Notes: a model not told the origin generated them from the letters alone. Numbered from the stretch's first letter, positions 7,588 to 17,475 are shown. The stretch: DNA of 64,000 nt from Micavibrio_B sp964633355 (GCA_964633355.1 CAZWGO010000009.1:28055-92054), one strand, 5' to 3'. Translations and numbers: made by a program.

Positions 7588-8961
7588 CTAATTCGACAGG
7601 TGAATATTACTGAGCTCACGCGCAATTTGTTCGAAAGCGTCCGTCAGATCATCCTGACTTGGCGCGTCATACCATTTATCCGGGCTGGAGGCACAGTTTT
7701 TGAAGAAGTCCTTTGTCGCCTGATTGATGCCGGACGTAAACGTTACAGTATAAACGGTAATGCCATCATTCTTCATATTCGTGCACGTCTGGGCAAGCTT
7801 GGAATCCAGCATGCTATCCGTCACTTTAAGCGTATTGTAGGGGCCGTAAGCGTTATAAATTTCGCCGTTATTATTATCGCCGTCCGTCATTAAAATAGCG
7901 ACTTTTCGCCATTCCGGCGTACCCCATGCAACGCCTTCCCTGAAAGGCGCTTCTGGTGACAGCAACCGATATCCCCAGACCATGCCGACATTACTCAGCG
8001 TGTTTCCGTCTGCGGTAAATTTGCTGATACGGTTTAACACCGTCGATTTTACCGATGTCAGCGGCAGGATATAGTTTTTATTACAGCTGGTATTTACAGC
8101 CGCTGAATCGCCGCGCACGCTCCAGCTTTTTGCGCCGCTGGTATTATAGCGATACATATCCCATTTCCAGGCCGTGCCGGTTTTCTGGTCTTGCGTATCC
8201 TGCGGTGACGGACGCTCCAGAATACATCCCCACCATTGAGAGCTGGATGTCTGGTCGAATTTATATTTGCTCGGATTATTCACAAAAGCGGTGCCGCCAT
8301 CATATTTGGTCGTGCTGGCTTTGCGAGAATCTGACGAGCTCGGCAAATAACCAAGACCGTAAGGACCTACATTGACCGAAGCCGAAAACGGGACAAGGCC
8401 AATCTTGACCGAGTCAGGATAAGCGGCGCTGGCAAAAAGGATGTTTGTGAAATTGGTCGCTGCTGTCCGAAGCGTCCCGATATTATTATTGCTCGACATA
8501 GAACCCGTCACATCAAGCACCATGGCCACTTCAAGCCCCAGAATTTCCCGGGTCACTGTCGAAGAAGCGCCGATATTCATGGTGTCAATTCCCACGACTG
8601 CAGCAAAAACAGTTTCATAATCCGCCGACGCAGAGACCATGATATTATTATCTTCGACTGTAACCTCAACGTCATATGCGGCGCCGATTTTGTCTTCGGG
8701 ATAATTGAGCGTGAAAAATTGCTGAACGAAATTGTTCAACTCGACAAGTGTGGATGTCGAGGATGTTGATGCCGCCGCTGCCAAAGCCGCCGCATCGACG
8801 GCATGGCTGAGGCGTTGTTTGACCAGATAGGCATTCGATACATCGATCGAGAATCCGGCCATGCCGAATACAACCGGGATCGCCATGGCAAAAGCGACGG
8901 CCAAAGCCCCCGTTTCCAAACGTAGATAGGAAAGAAAATTGTTCATTTTATTTTTCATCAT
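7588..8961 (-). CDS. tadG: TadG-like pilus protein with von Willebrand factor A domain
   Basis: TadG proteins are membrane-anchored, vWA-containing components of Flp pilus loci. The N-terminus is a TadE/TadG-type segment (LETGALAVAFAMAIPVVFGM) with one membrane span. The vWA domain begins at about residue 150 with the metal-site motif DVTGSMS and includes ILMTDGDNNNG. The rest ends in a SPDKWYDAPSQDDL region typical of the family. The start is the ATG at 8961, six bases after a GGGGAGG. An ATG at 8967 overlaps the tadE stop as ATGA and a GTG at 8976 is also open. It is the last gene of a three-gene tadE-tadE-tadG operon. Confidence 0.88.
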   Translation of the reverse strand: MMKNKMNNFLSYLRLETGALAVAFAMAIPVVFGMAGFSIDVSNAYLVKQRLSHAVDAAALAAAASTSSTSTLVELNNFVQQFFTLNYPEDKIGAAYDVEVTVEDNNIMVSASADYETVFAAVVGIDTMNIGASSTVTREILGLEVAMVLDVTGSMSSNNNIGTLRTAATNFTNILFASAAYPDSVKIGLVPFSASVNVGPYGLGYLPSSSDSRKASTTKYDGGTAFVNNPSKYKFDQTSSSQWWGCILERPSPQDTQDQKTGTAWKWDMYRYNTSGAKSWSVRGDSAAVNTSCNKNYILPLTSVKSTVLNRISKFTADGNTLSNVGMVWGYRLLSPEAPFREGVAWGTPEWRKVAILMTDGDNNNGEIYNAYGPYNTLKVTDSMLDSKLAQTCTNMKNDGITVYTVTFTSGINQATKDFFKNCASSPDKWYDAPSQDDLTDAFEQIARELSNIHLSN

Positions 8962-8963
8962 AC

Positions 8964-9509
8964 TCATCCTCCCCACTCCACTGTCGGGCTTCTTCGACCT
9001 CTGGTATAGGCTACTTCAACCATATTGTAATCGCTGGTAAAATGTTTGGCGAAGAGCGGTTTATAAGTATATTCAACCGTGACCACAACCATGCCATCTC
9101 CCGGCTCGCCCATACCGTTGATGTTTTCGAGGGCGTTACTATTTGCCTCCATATCGCGTGTCTCGCGCCATAAAACTTGCGGCCTTCTCTGGCTGTCGAA
9201 CTCTACGCTGACGATATCTATGCCAAAATCCTGAAGACCAAATGGTTCGTAGACTAATTGAGCCGCCACGATGATATCGTTGATATCGGCCAGATTGACT
9301 GTTTTATCGCGCGATATCAAATCAGCGGCAACTTGCGTCGCCGTAATAGTGCGACCATTTAATACGATACCCGTCCCGAGATCATATGTACCCAGCATGA
9401 GCGTTGTCATGACGGGAAACAGCATCGCCGCTTCTATAGCCGCGAGCCCTTCCTCGTTTTCCCACCATGCCTTGATGGCATGGACAGTATAGAACCAGTC
9501 AACCATCAT
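8964..9509 (-). CDS. tadE: TadE-like minor pilin (second copy)
   Basis: TadE family proteins are pseudopilins processed by the CpaA peptidase. The 181-residue product has a leader ending in Gly21 (WWENEEG) and mature start LAAIEAAMLFPVMTTLMLG with Glu at +5, as in class IVb prepilins. A periplasmic domain follows. Its ATG overlaps the stop of the upstream tadE-like gene (ATGA at 9506-9509), and its stop abuts the tadG start, so the three are translationally coupled. Confidence 0.84.
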   Translation of the reverse strand: MMVDWFYTVHAIKAWWENEEGLAAIEAAMLFPVMTTLMLGTYDLGTGIVLNGRTITATQVAADLISRDKTVNLADINDIIVAAQLVYEPFGLQDFGIDIVSVEFDSQRRPQVLWRETRDMEANSNALENINGMGEPGDGMVVVTVEYTYKPLFAKHFTSDYNMVEVAYTRGRRSPTVEWGG

Positions 9510-10054
9510 AGGTCACCTGCAACTTCCGAAAGGTCGTAAGGTTCGGTTTCAAGCACGACTGTCGATACCATCATTCTGGAATTATCTGGTCCGGTAGCTA
9601 AAAACTGGCCGATTAATGGCGTTGCCAGATTATACCGGTAGAATACCCTGATCAGATTGACGCTGTTAACGCCGCCCGGTGCAAATCCTCTTGATTGCGG
9701 ATTGCCGTCATCATCGAATTCGGCGGCATAGGAGTTAAAATCCGAAAAGGCGTCCATTTCCACGACTTCAACCTGAAAACGCGAGCAATCAAGCAGGAAC
9801 GAAGATTTCTCGCATAGCTTCTCGACAAATATATCTCTTGGATCGCCGCCGGATTGCTGAACCTGACCGGTCCGGATCATCCGTGCCGCTGTGCCAGTCG
9901 CACCGTCCAGAACGCTGTTCGAAGCAAACATCAAACCGATTTCCATCGTGCCGACAAGAATCATGATAAACGGCATCGCCAGCATCGAAAACTCGATAGC
10001 CGTCGAACCTTGTCTATCTCCAATCCAGCCGCGAAGGAAATCCTTAAGACGCAT
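9506..10054 (-). CDS. tadE: TadE-like minor pilin (first copy)
   Basis: The 182-residue product has the prepilin site after Gly16 (DRQG) followed by STAIEFSMLAMPFIMILVG with Glu at +5. A periplasmic region contains two Cys (KLCEKSSFLLDCSRF) that may form a disulfide. It is distinct in sequence from the next TadE-like protein, so this is a pair of minor pilins (TadE/TadF arrangement) rather than a recent duplication. It heads the tadE-tadE-tadG operon; about 125 bp lie between it and the next gene upstream. Confidence 0.84.
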   Translation of the reverse strand: MRLKDFLRGWIGDRQGSTAIEFSMLAMPFIMILVGTMEIGLMFASNSVLDGATGTAARMIRTGQVQQSGGDPRDIFVEKLCEKSSFLLDCSRFQVEVVEMDAFSDFNSYAAEFDDDGNPQSRGFAPGGVNSVNLIRVFYRYNLATPLIGQFLATGPDNSRMMVSTVVLETEPYDLSEVAGDL

Positions 10055-10179
10055 TTTATCCTTATTTTCTTCAAGTTAGATCTAAAATCCGGACATAAAA
10101 AAACATGCCATAGCATGCTTTACTCCATCCTAAATCCTATGCTCTTGAGACTAATAAATACTTAAGGAAGAATTGTTTT

Positions 10180-10668
10180 TTATTTACTTTCTTCAGGGAC
10201 GAAGTCATCGTTTTCGGAATTTCCTGTTACTTCAGGTCCCCATTTTTTGACCAGATTTTCCTGAATTTTCCTGATATCGATTAGACGCTGCTTGCCTTTC
10301 TGGACCATGATACTTGCAACGAAGCCGACAACGCCCCATTCAATGATATATCCAACTAACGCCCCAGAATACATGATCACAATGTTTAAAGGGTTCGCGA
10401 TAACACTCAAAGCGGAAGCTTCTGCTCCTTTTGCAAATAACTGGAAACAATAAGGGAAACATCCGGCAAAATTCATGAACCCTATCGTCAGAACCTTGGT
10501 ACGTTCCGGCGTCTTGTCGACAAGACGGATAACAATGGTCGGTAACATGCCGATCAAAAGAATAATGGCGACTTTATAAAAGACAAGTGATGTGAAGAAA
10601 AAAGCAATCAGGAGGATTCTTTCCTGAAGACTGATCTTTCTGTTACCTTTCTTTTTTTTCTTTGCCAT
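10180..10668 (-). CDS. Small polytopic membrane protein, unknown function
   Basis: I do not recognise this 162-residue protein. It starts with a Lys-rich head (residues 3-12) and has three or four hydrophobic segments (about 18-45, 62-80, 87-120), then a charged, acidic C-terminal tail. A segment FMNFAGCFPYCFQLF contains two Cys. It begins 2 bp after the stop of the kinase-fold gene, which strongly suggests co-translation and a joint role with that C-terminally membrane-anchored protein. Confidence 0.72.
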   Translation of the reverse strand: MAKKKKKGNRKISLQERILLIAFFFTSLVFYKVAIILLIGMLPTIVIRLVDKTPERTKVLTIGFMNFAGCFPYCFQLFAKGAEASALSVIANPLNIVIMYSGALVGYIIEWGVVGFVASIMVQKGKQRLIDIRKIQENLVKKWGPEVTGNSENDDFVPEESK

Positions 10669-10670
10669 GA

Positions 10671-12791
10671 TCAGAACGCCGCTTTGGTCGTAAATTTATA
10701 AAAGACATAGATCACAATAATGCAAGTCGCAACAATTCCGGAGATTAAGGCAGATGTGCTTTGGCCTGTCGAATGGCCAAATTTTGGATCATTGGCGAGA
10801 TCATGTTCCAGTTTGGCATGTTCCTGATCTAAAAAATTATAATTATATTTGGCCTGATTAAAATTATGCTCGTCTGCTTGCAAAGCCTGTATACCGTCAA
10901 ACATTTGCTCGACGGCTGAAATATCGCCCTTGTCTTTGATCTTGAGCAAATGCGCTTTTAACTTTGCGCGTTGTTCCCTGTCATGGAAGCGGTTAATCAG
11001 GGGATCGACTTTTTCTGCGATCCAGTTCACGACGCCTGGAAGATTTTGCATCTTCCCTCTTCTTTGGATAGAGGATAAAACGCGCAGCGCAGCTAAAGCC
11101 GATCTGGCAGGATCCGAGGAATTTATATCCGGAATATAGGGATCAATAACGGATTTATCTTTGACCGATAGAAAAGCAACCACATGGCGATCAAAGAAGC
11201 CTTCCGGTCGATCCGGTCTGGATGCCAGATGTTCATAGGCCAGCGCCAATTCTTCCGGCGTGCGTACATAATAATTCTTAAGCTTATCGCTTAAACAGGG
11301 CGCTTCAGGGCAAAGATAATATAGACACCGCTCCAAGCCGTAGCCTTGTCCCTGTTGGCGCATGAAACCTTTGCATATATCGAATTTGGATACGATTTCC
11401 GCCGCTTGAGGCGTAAGCGCATCATTCATCAAAGCCCAGAAACTGATCAAGGATGTCTGCAAAATTTCTGCAAAATGCGCCAATTCCTTTTTCGTTACAT
11501 AGGCATCGGCCAGCATTCGTCCGAAAGCTTCCGGATTGAATTTAAAGCTTCTGTAGAAAATAGGCAGTCCCGGCCCCAGTACAGCCGACATAAAGCCTGC
11601 CATTCTTTCAGGATAGGCTTCGCCTAAAACGCCCAATTCCTTGGCAGCGTTGGTAGCATGTTCGGCATTTTCTTCCAGTTTCTTGTCCTGAATGGATCTG
11701 TTCAGCCAAAGCTTTAACTCCCCGTTATCATTAATGCGGACGACTTCGCCCGGATTTCTGTTCAGGTTAAGAGAAAGAATATTCGGCCTTAAATATTTAT
11801 CTCCAAAAAACTCGATCGGCCGTGCGGCTTTCGGTTTGACCGGGCCAGCCTGTTTCGGGCTGACACGCTGTCCGTCCAGCCAGGTAACAATATCGTCGAT
11901 GGTCCAGCGCTGCTTGACATCATCGATTAAAAGACCGCGTAGTAGCTCCAGAATAGATCCTGAAAACCTTTCCTTGCCTGTCAGCGCCTGATAGCTGCCA
12001 TGTTCGATCTTATATTCTGTAATACTTTCATCGGACCAGCCTGACATCGGGTCTGAGGTGCGTATCATAATAGCCAGCATGGCCCCGAATGAATATAAAT
12101 CATCTGTATAATCAGGCACGCCGCGTCCTAAAGGCTGCGCCGCGGCGCGCTCGATCGGCTCATAAATCGGAGAATAGAGAAAGGCTGGCGGGGTGGCGAG
12201 ACATTCGCCCAGCATGATTTTTTCAAACCCGTTGCCGCCACCGGTAAAAAGATTGGTTACGCGAATATTGCCGTGAACGAAATCCATATCGCGAAAATTT
12301 TTGAGAAGCGGCACCATTTTTTTGACAAAATGATGCAGGACATTATCCGCCTTCAATCCCATCGCCATAAAATTAGATGGATTGGCGAAGGGCAGACCTA
12401 ATTTGTTCTCATAGACGAAAACATATCGTTGTTGTTTCTCCGGCGTCCAATATACCACTCCCGTTGCCATCAATTTTGGCAGCGATGGGTTGTTCAATGT
12501 CATATATTTGGAAGACGCGTGGATCTGAGGCACCAGCGCTTTTTCGACTAAAAGCGCATAGGCTTTTTCTTTAGCACGTCCGGTCGCCGCATAAGCCTTG
12601 ACCATTCCCTGGTCCAGATGAGGCAGGCGCTGGTCAGGGTAAATCTCTATTTCACCTTTGAGCAAAACCGGGTCGGCACCGACAGCAGAGCTTGGCGCGA
12701 TGGGTTCGGCTTTGGGCGTTTCAGGAAGTTGAGAGTCTTCTGTCATGGATTTGATTATGATAAGGCCGCGTGATGCGGCTTTATCGACCAT
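10671..12791 (-). CDS. Tail-anchored protein kinase-fold protein with degenerate catalytic loop
   Basis: The first half (about residues 45-310) resembles a Ser/Thr kinase domain: DFVHGNIRVTNLF sits where the HRDxKxxN loop belongs, and DDLYSFGAML matches the conserved region of subdomain IX. The catalytic Asp is Asn, the loop Lys is Arg, and the DFG position reads LGE, so phosphotransfer looks unlikely (inference: pseudokinase). The second half is helical with several Cys and is unrecognised. A single hydrophobic segment near the C-terminus (ALISGIVATCIIVIYVFYKF) would anchor it with the kinase fold in the cytoplasm. An internal ATG at 12746 is an alternative start; neither has a good ribosome site. 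It follows purA by 24 bp. Confidence 0.78.
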   Translation of the reverse strand: MVDKAASRGLIIIKSMTEDSQLPETPKAEPIAPSSAVGADPVLLKGEIEIYPDQRLPHLDQGMVKAYAATGRAKEKAYALLVEKALVPQIHASSKYMTLNNPSLPKLMATGVVYWTPEKQQRYVFVYENKLGLPFANPSNFMAMGLKADNVLHHFVKKMVPLLKNFRDMDFVHGNIRVTNLFTGGGNGFEKIMLGECLATPPAFLYSPIYEPIERAAAQPLGRGVPDYTDDLYSFGAMLAIMIRTSDPMSGWSDESITEYKIEHGSYQALTGKERFSGSILELLRGLLIDDVKQRWTIDDIVTWLDGQRVSPKQAGPVKPKAARPIEFFGDKYLRPNILSLNLNRNPGEVVRINDNGELKLWLNRSIQDKKLEENAEHATNAAKELGVLGEAYPERMAGFMSAVLGPGLPIFYRSFKFNPEAFGRMLADAYVTKKELAHFAEILQTSLISFWALMNDALTPQAAEIVSKFDICKGFMRQQGQGYGLERCLYYLCPEAPCLSDKLKNYYVRTPEELALAYEHLASRPDRPEGFFDRHVVAFLSVKDKSVIDPYIPDINSSDPARSALAALRVLSSIQRRGKMQNLPGVVNWIAEKVDPLINRFHDREQRAKLKAHLLKIKDKGDISAVEQMFDGIQALQADEHNFNQAKYNYNFLDQEHAKLEHDLANDPKFGHSTGQSTSALISGIVATCIIVIYVFYKFTTKAAF

Positions 12792-12815
12792 AACATAAGA
12801 TCAGGAAAGATTAAA

Positions 12816-14108
12816 TCAGCTAAAAAACGGGTTTTGAACTAAAATAGTATCATCGCGTTCCGGGCTGGTCGACAAAAGCGTAACTGTCGTTTCGATCAAC
12901 TCTTCAACGCGTTTAACGTATTTAATTGCTTCAGCCGGCAATTCCGCCCAGCTGCGCGCCCCATAGGTGCTTTCTTTCCAGCCGGTAATCGTTTCATACA
13001 CCGGCACAACGTTTGCCTGATCGATCTGGGAGGCAGGGAAATAATCAATACGCTGGCCGTCCAATTCATAAGCCACGCATATTTTCAGCTCATCGAAACC
13101 GTCCAGAACGTCGAGCTTGGTCAAGGCGATACCGTCAATCCCGCCGGTTTTAACCGCTTGGCGTACCAACACCGCATCGAACCAGCCACAGCGGCGCTTG
13201 CGCCCTGTCACAGTGCCAAACTCATGGCCTTTTTGACCGATCTGCTCGCCAATTTCATTATCGAGTTCGGTCGGGAAAGGCCCCATGCCAACGCGTGTCG
13301 TATAGGCTTTAGTAATCCCGAGAACATAGCCGATCGATTTCGGGCCGACACCCGAGCCGACTGCCGCCTGCGCTGCGACGATATTGGAGGATGTCACATA
13401 CGGATAGGTCCCGTGATCGACATCCAGCAAATGACCTTGCGCTCCTTCGAACAAGACCTTTTCACCTTTGTACTTCGCTTCGTCGAGACGTTTCCAGACA
13501 ACACCTGCATAGGGCAAAACTTCCGGCGCGATTTTCATCAACTCTTCAAAGGTATGATCGACGTTAATTTCATCCCAGCCGAAACCACGGATCAGCGCGT
13601 TGTGGTACGTCATCAAAGCCTCAAGCTTTTCGCGCACCAGCTCTGGATGCTTCAAGTCGCACACACGGATCGCACGGCGCGCCACTTTATCCTGATAGGC
13701 AGGACCGATCCCGCGGCCCGTGGTGCCAATTTTCTTGTCGCCGCGTGCCATTTCCATGGCACGATCGATTTCGCCATGAACCGGCAGAATGAGCGGCGCG
13801 TTCTCGGCAATCATCAGATTTTTCGGCGTAATCTCGACGCCCTTGGCGCGAACCGTTTCGATTTCTTTTAAAAGCGCCCAAGGATCGATAACGACACCGT
13901 TGCCGAGAATGGAAAGCTTGCCTTTGCGAACGATGCCGGATGGCAATAGAGAAAGCTTGTAAACCACACCATCAATGACGAGCGTATGGCCGGCATTATG
14001 GCCGCCTTGAAAGCGCACAACGACATCGGCGCGGCTCGACAGCCAATCGACGATCTTGCCTTTCCCTTCATCTCCCCATTGAGATCCAACCACAGCAACA
14101 TTCGTCAT
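12816..14108 (-). CDS. purA: Adenylosuccinate synthetase
   Basis: PurA makes adenylosuccinate from IMP, aspartate and GTP, the first committed step to AMP. The 430-residue protein is full length. It carries the GTP-binding/catalytic loop GDEGKGK at residues 12-18 (catalytic Asp13) and GGHNAGHTL with His41. Further in are GTTGRGIGPAYQDK, VLFEGAQGHLLDVDHGTYPYVT and the nucleotide-specificity motif TKLDVLDG. It overlaps hisZ by 4 bp (ATGA), so the two are translationally coupled. Confidence 0.98.
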   Translation of the reverse strand: MTNVAVVGSQWGDEGKGKIVDWLSSRADVVVRFQGGHNAGHTLVIDGVVYKLSLLPSGIVRKGKLSILGNGVVIDPWALLKEIETVRAKGVEITPKNLMIAENAPLILPVHGEIDRAMEMARGDKKIGTTGRGIGPAYQDKVARRAIRVCDLKHPELVREKLEALMTYHNALIRGFGWDEINVDHTFEELMKIAPEVLPYAGVVWKRLDEAKYKGEKVLFEGAQGHLLDVDHGTYPYVTSSNIVAAQAAVGSGVGPKSIGYVLGITKAYTTRVGMGPFPTELDNEIGEQIGQKGHEFGTVTGRKRRCGWFDAVLVRQAVKTGGIDGIALTKLDVLDGFDELKICVAYELDGQRIDYFPASQIDQANVVPVYETITGWKESTYGARSWAELPAEAIKYVKRVEELIETTVTLLSTSPERDDTILVQNPFFS

Positions 14109-15241
14109 TTTATTTCTTCCGTTTTTCCGTTTTGATAGATATGCGTCACATAGGACACGAAGTTTTTCTTTTTAAAATTTACCGCTGAAGACCGTATAAC
14201 GCTCCAGCCCTTTTCCTGCAAACCAAGAATTTCATCCCAGCCAAGAGTCTCGCTCACTGCAATCATTTTCTTCTTATTTTTCTTCGGTAAAGCGCGCAGG
14301 ACGCTATCCATATATAATGTGAAGCCGCAGGCTATCTCCTTTTGCTGTCCAAACTGGGACATATAGGACCCACCCCTCCCCAGTTCGCCGCGGATACCTT
14401 TGGCGAACAACGTAAAGCATGGAAATGACTGGTATTCAAATCCCCTTGCCTCCAGCGGATCGACTGTAATCGTTATCTCCTTATCAATCCCGTAAACTTT
14501 AAGCGCTTTTTGCAAATCTTTGATAACGCTTTCCAGTTGATCGAGAATTTTCGATATAGATTGAGGCAGTTTCAAGTTTTTTTTCTTGGATATAAACTCC
14601 GCCGCCGGTCCCGAAATATCGTCAAGGGCCATCAATGTTTTACCCGTATTACCGAGCTTAGAAAACGCGGCACGATCGCGTCTCTGGCAGGCTTTTATAA
14701 TCTCATCCTGATTTGATCCAGCCGAAAGGGCTTTTAAAACTTCAGGCGCTGTAAAATCAATCGAGATATTTTTAACACCGCATTCTTGCAGGGAGATTAA
14801 AGCCATTAACGCAATTTCCGTAGCCGCTCCGGCTAGCGGTCCGACAATCTCACAGCCTGCTTGGCGGAACTGGCGCTCAGGCCGAAGTTGCGTCGAACGA
14901 ATTCTCAAAACATCAGTAATATAGGCAAGGCGTAGAGGCCGCACCGCATCTTTTAAACGCGATGACGTGATGCGCGCGATTTGCGCCGTGGTATCGGAAC
15001 GAAACGCCATCATGCGCTGCGAAACAGGGTCCATCAGCCGAAACGTATTGGTAGACAGCGCCTGCCCTGCCCCCTCTGCCAGCAAGGTTTCTTCAAATTC
15101 CAGCATGGGCGGATTGACTAGGCGATAGCCAAAACGCGAAAAAATACCACGTAGTTTTTCGCAAGACGCCGCTTCGCGCTCGGCATCATCCGGCATGTGA
15201 TCCATCATACCGTTTGGGAGAAGAGCGTTACTATCAGACAT
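14105..15241 (-). CDS. hisZ: ATP phosphoribosyltransferase regulatory subunit HisZ
   Basis: HisZ is a catalytically inactive histidyl-tRNA synthetase paralogue that pairs with the short form of HisG to start histidine synthesis. The 378-residue protein keeps class II synthetase-like segments (FRSDTTAQIARI, RPLRLAYITDVLRI, ERQFRQAGCEIVG) but lacks the anticodon-binding domain. Short HisG must therefore be encoded elsewhere; it is not in this window. It overlaps thiD by 8 bp and purA by 4 bp. Confidence 0.93.
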   Translation of the reverse strand: MSDSNALLPNGMMDHMPDDAEREAASCEKLRGIFSRFGYRLVNPPMLEFEETLLAEGAGQALSTNTFRLMDPVSQRMMAFRSDTTAQIARITSSRLKDAVRPLRLAYITDVLRIRSTQLRPERQFRQAGCEIVGPLAGAATEIALMALISLQECGVKNISIDFTAPEVLKALSAGSNQDEIIKACQRRDRAAFSKLGNTGKTLMALDDISGPAAEFISKKKNLKLPQSISKILDQLESVIKDLQKALKVYGIDKEITITVDPLEARGFEYQSFPCFTLFAKGIRGELGRGGSYMSQFGQQKEIACGFTLYMDSVLRALPKKNKKKMIAVSETLGWDEILGLQEKGWSVIRSSAVNFKKKNFVSYVTHIYQNGKTEEIK

Positions 15242-16043
15242 TTTTTTCTCTTAAAGCAAAACCATGGTTGAGCGGCCCGTAACCAGCGCCAATCGCAGAC
15301 GCCGAACGAATAGCCTCCATCAGGAAATCCTGCGCAATCAGAAAAGATTCTTTAGGTGTTTTGCCGTCCGCTATACCTGCCGCAATGGCGGAAGAAAGCG
15401 TTGTGCCTGCGCCGTGCGTTGCCTTACTGTCAAATCTTGGACGTTCGAAAACTTCCGCGCCACGATCATCAAAATAGACATTATAAATCTTATCTGCCGA
15501 AAGGGAGCCTCCCTTTACAACCACGGACTTACATCCGAGCGTCATCAGCATCTCTGCTGCGTGTTTCATAGCATCGATATCTTTAATCGTCAGGCCGGTT
15601 AACTCTTCCGCCTCGCGGATATTGGGCGTAATCACTTCAGCATGAATAAGCAGGCGGCGTTTTAGAGCATCCCGCGCCGGTTTATCCATTAGCATTTTGC
15701 CAATCCGCCCGATCATGACCGGATCGACAACCAGCTTTATTTCTTTGCTGGTATTGTGCGCTTCAATAAAATCACCGACAGCATTGATGGTCGCTTCAGA
15801 GCCCAGCATACCAAGCTTCATGACATCGGGACTAAAATCATCCATTACCGCTTTCAACTGCGCCGAAACAATGTCGGCAGGAATGGGATAAATATCAAAA
15901 ACATTGGTTGTATTTTGTACACAAACGGAGGTTAAAACCGTTGCAGCATAGCCGCCGAGCGCCTGAATGGTTTTAATATCAGCCTGAATTCCGGTTCCGG
16001 CGGACGAGTCCGACATTCCGACGCATAAAACCTGTGACAACAT
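15234..16043 (-). CDS. thiD: Hydroxymethylpyrimidine/phosphomethylpyrimidine kinase
   Basis: ThiD phosphorylates HMP and HMP-phosphate in thiamine biosynthesis. The 269-residue protein is of normal size. It has the N-terminal substrate site GMSDSSAGTGIQADIKT and the C-terminal ribokinase-family anion hole HGAGTTLSSAIAAG. A good AAGGGGAAG lies just before the ATG. It starts 10 bp after the glmM stop and overlaps hisZ, so glmM-thiD-hisZ-purA probably form one transcript. Confidence 0.95.
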   Translation of the reverse strand: MLSQVLCVGMSDSSAGTGIQADIKTIQALGGYAATVLTSVCVQNTTNVFDIYPIPADIVSAQLKAVMDDFSPDVMKLGMLGSEATINAVGDFIEAHNTSKEIKLVVDPVMIGRIGKMLMDKPARDALKRRLLIHAEVITPNIREAEELTGLTIKDIDAMKHAAEMLMTLGCKSVVVKGGSLSADKIYNVYFDDRGAEVFERPRFDSKATHGAGTTLSSAIAAGIADGKTPKESFLIAQDFLMEAIRSASAIGAGYGPLNHGFALREKNV

Positions 16044-16053
16044 TTACTTCCCC

Positions 16054-17421
16054 TTATTTTGACGTCGCGATTTTAATGACATCGCATAAATCATCAACAA
16101 CGCTTTCAACCAAGGCATGATCCTTGCCTTCGGCCATGATACGGATCAACGGCTCGGTCCCGCTGGCCCGAACAAGCACGCGGCCATTTTTGGCCAGAGA
16201 TAATTCAGCTTTTTCAATCGCCGCCTTGACCGTTTCATCCTGCAAAGGTTTCTGGCCTTTTTCAAAACGAACATTTTTCAGGATTTGCGGCAAGGGTTCA
16301 AACACACGCGTGCATTCACTTGCCTTGCAAGCGGCATTCTTAATGATTGATAGTACATGCAGCGCCGCCAGCAAGCCGTCCCCTGTGGTACCGTAATCCG
16401 ATAAGACAATATGGCCTGATTGTTCGCCGCCAAGATTAAACCCGCCTTCGCGCATTTTTTCGACGACGTAGCGATCTCCGACCGCCGCGCGGACAAGGGT
16501 TATGCCTTTATCTTTCAAGTAATTCTCGAAACCCAGATTAGACATGACCGTCGAAACGACCGTGTCATGTTTTAAAAGACCTTGCGATTTCAAATGCAGC
16601 GCTAAAAGTGCCAGCAATTGATCACCGTCCACCTTCTGGCTTTTTTCATCGACTAAAATCAGGCGGTCGGCATCGCCATCGAAGGCAATGCCTAAATCGG
16701 CTTTATGCTCTTGAACGCGCGCCTGCAAACGCTCAATAGATGTCGCGCCGCGCTCATGATTGATATTTTGTCCATTCGGATGAACGCCGATCGGAATAAC
16801 ATCGGCTTCAAGCTCCCACAAAGCTTGTGGCGCGGCTTTATACGCGGCGCCGTGGGCACAATCGACAACGATCTTCAGCCCGCTTAATGTCTGGCCTTTA
16901 GGGAAAGAGGCTTTTACGGCTTCAATATAACGACCGATGGCATCGTCCATCCGGCTGGCCTTGCCCATATGTTCAGGTTCCGGCAGATCGCTCATCAATT
17001 CGGGATTGTCGATCCATTCCTCGATCTGCATTTCAATATTGTCAGCAAGCTTATAGCCGTCCGCCGCAAATAATTTGATCCCGTTATCGTAATAAGGATT
17101 GTGACTGGCCGAAATCATGACGCCGATATCGGCACGCATGGAACGCGCCAGCATGGCAATCCCCGGCGTTGGAATAGGTCCGGTTAAAATGATATCCATC
17201 CCCATCGCCAAAAATCCGGATGCCATGGCTTGCTCTAACATGTAACAGGACTGGCGAGTATCCTTACCGATCACGGCACGATTGATGGAATGTTCATTTC
17301 CCGAGCGCTTTAAAACGCGGGCAGTCGCCATCGCGACGCGCAGCGCCACATCTGCCGTCATCGGATGCTGATTTGCCTTGCCGCGGATACCGTCAGTACC
17401 GAAATATTTCTTGCTGGTCAT
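16054..17421 (-). CDS. glmM: Phosphoglucosamine mutase
   Basis: GlmM converts glucosamine-6-phosphate to glucosamine-1-phosphate for UDP-GlcNAc, the precursor of peptidoglycan and lipid A. The 455-residue protein has all expected motifs: KYFGTDGIRG at the N-terminus, the phosphoserine loop ISASHNP (about residue 106), the metal-binding DGDADR (about 242-247), and the phosphate-binding RASGTEPLIRIM near the C-terminus. It heads the glmM-thiD-hisZ-purA run. The intergenic space with the divergent SGNH hydrolase gene is only about 54 bp. Confidence 0.98.
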   Translation of the reverse strand: MTSKKYFGTDGIRGKANQHPMTADVALRVAMATARVLKRSGNEHSINRAVIGKDTRQSCYMLEQAMASGFLAMGMDIILTGPIPTPGIAMLARSMRADIGVMISASHNPYYDNGIKLFAADGYKLADNIEMQIEEWIDNPELMSDLPEPEHMGKASRMDDAIGRYIEAVKASFPKGQTLSGLKIVVDCAHGAAYKAAPQALWELEADVIPIGVHPNGQNINHERGATSIERLQARVQEHKADLGIAFDGDADRLILVDEKSQKVDGDQLLALLALHLKSQGLLKHDTVVSTVMSNLGFENYLKDKGITLVRAAVGDRYVVEKMREGGFNLGGEQSGHIVLSDYGTTGDGLLAALHVLSIIKNAACKASECTRVFEPLPQILKNVRFEKGQKPLQDETVKAAIEKAELSLAKNGRVLVRASGTEPLIRIMAEGKDHALVESVVDDLCDVIKIATSK

Positions 17422-17475
17422 GGAGCCGAATATGGCCTAAATTGGATATGAAAACAATGATTTATGGGGAATTAT

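Noticed and set aside
13158..13871. Long plus-strand frame (237 codons) opposite purA
   Set aside because: Antisense to a well-conserved gene; a codon-bias shadow.
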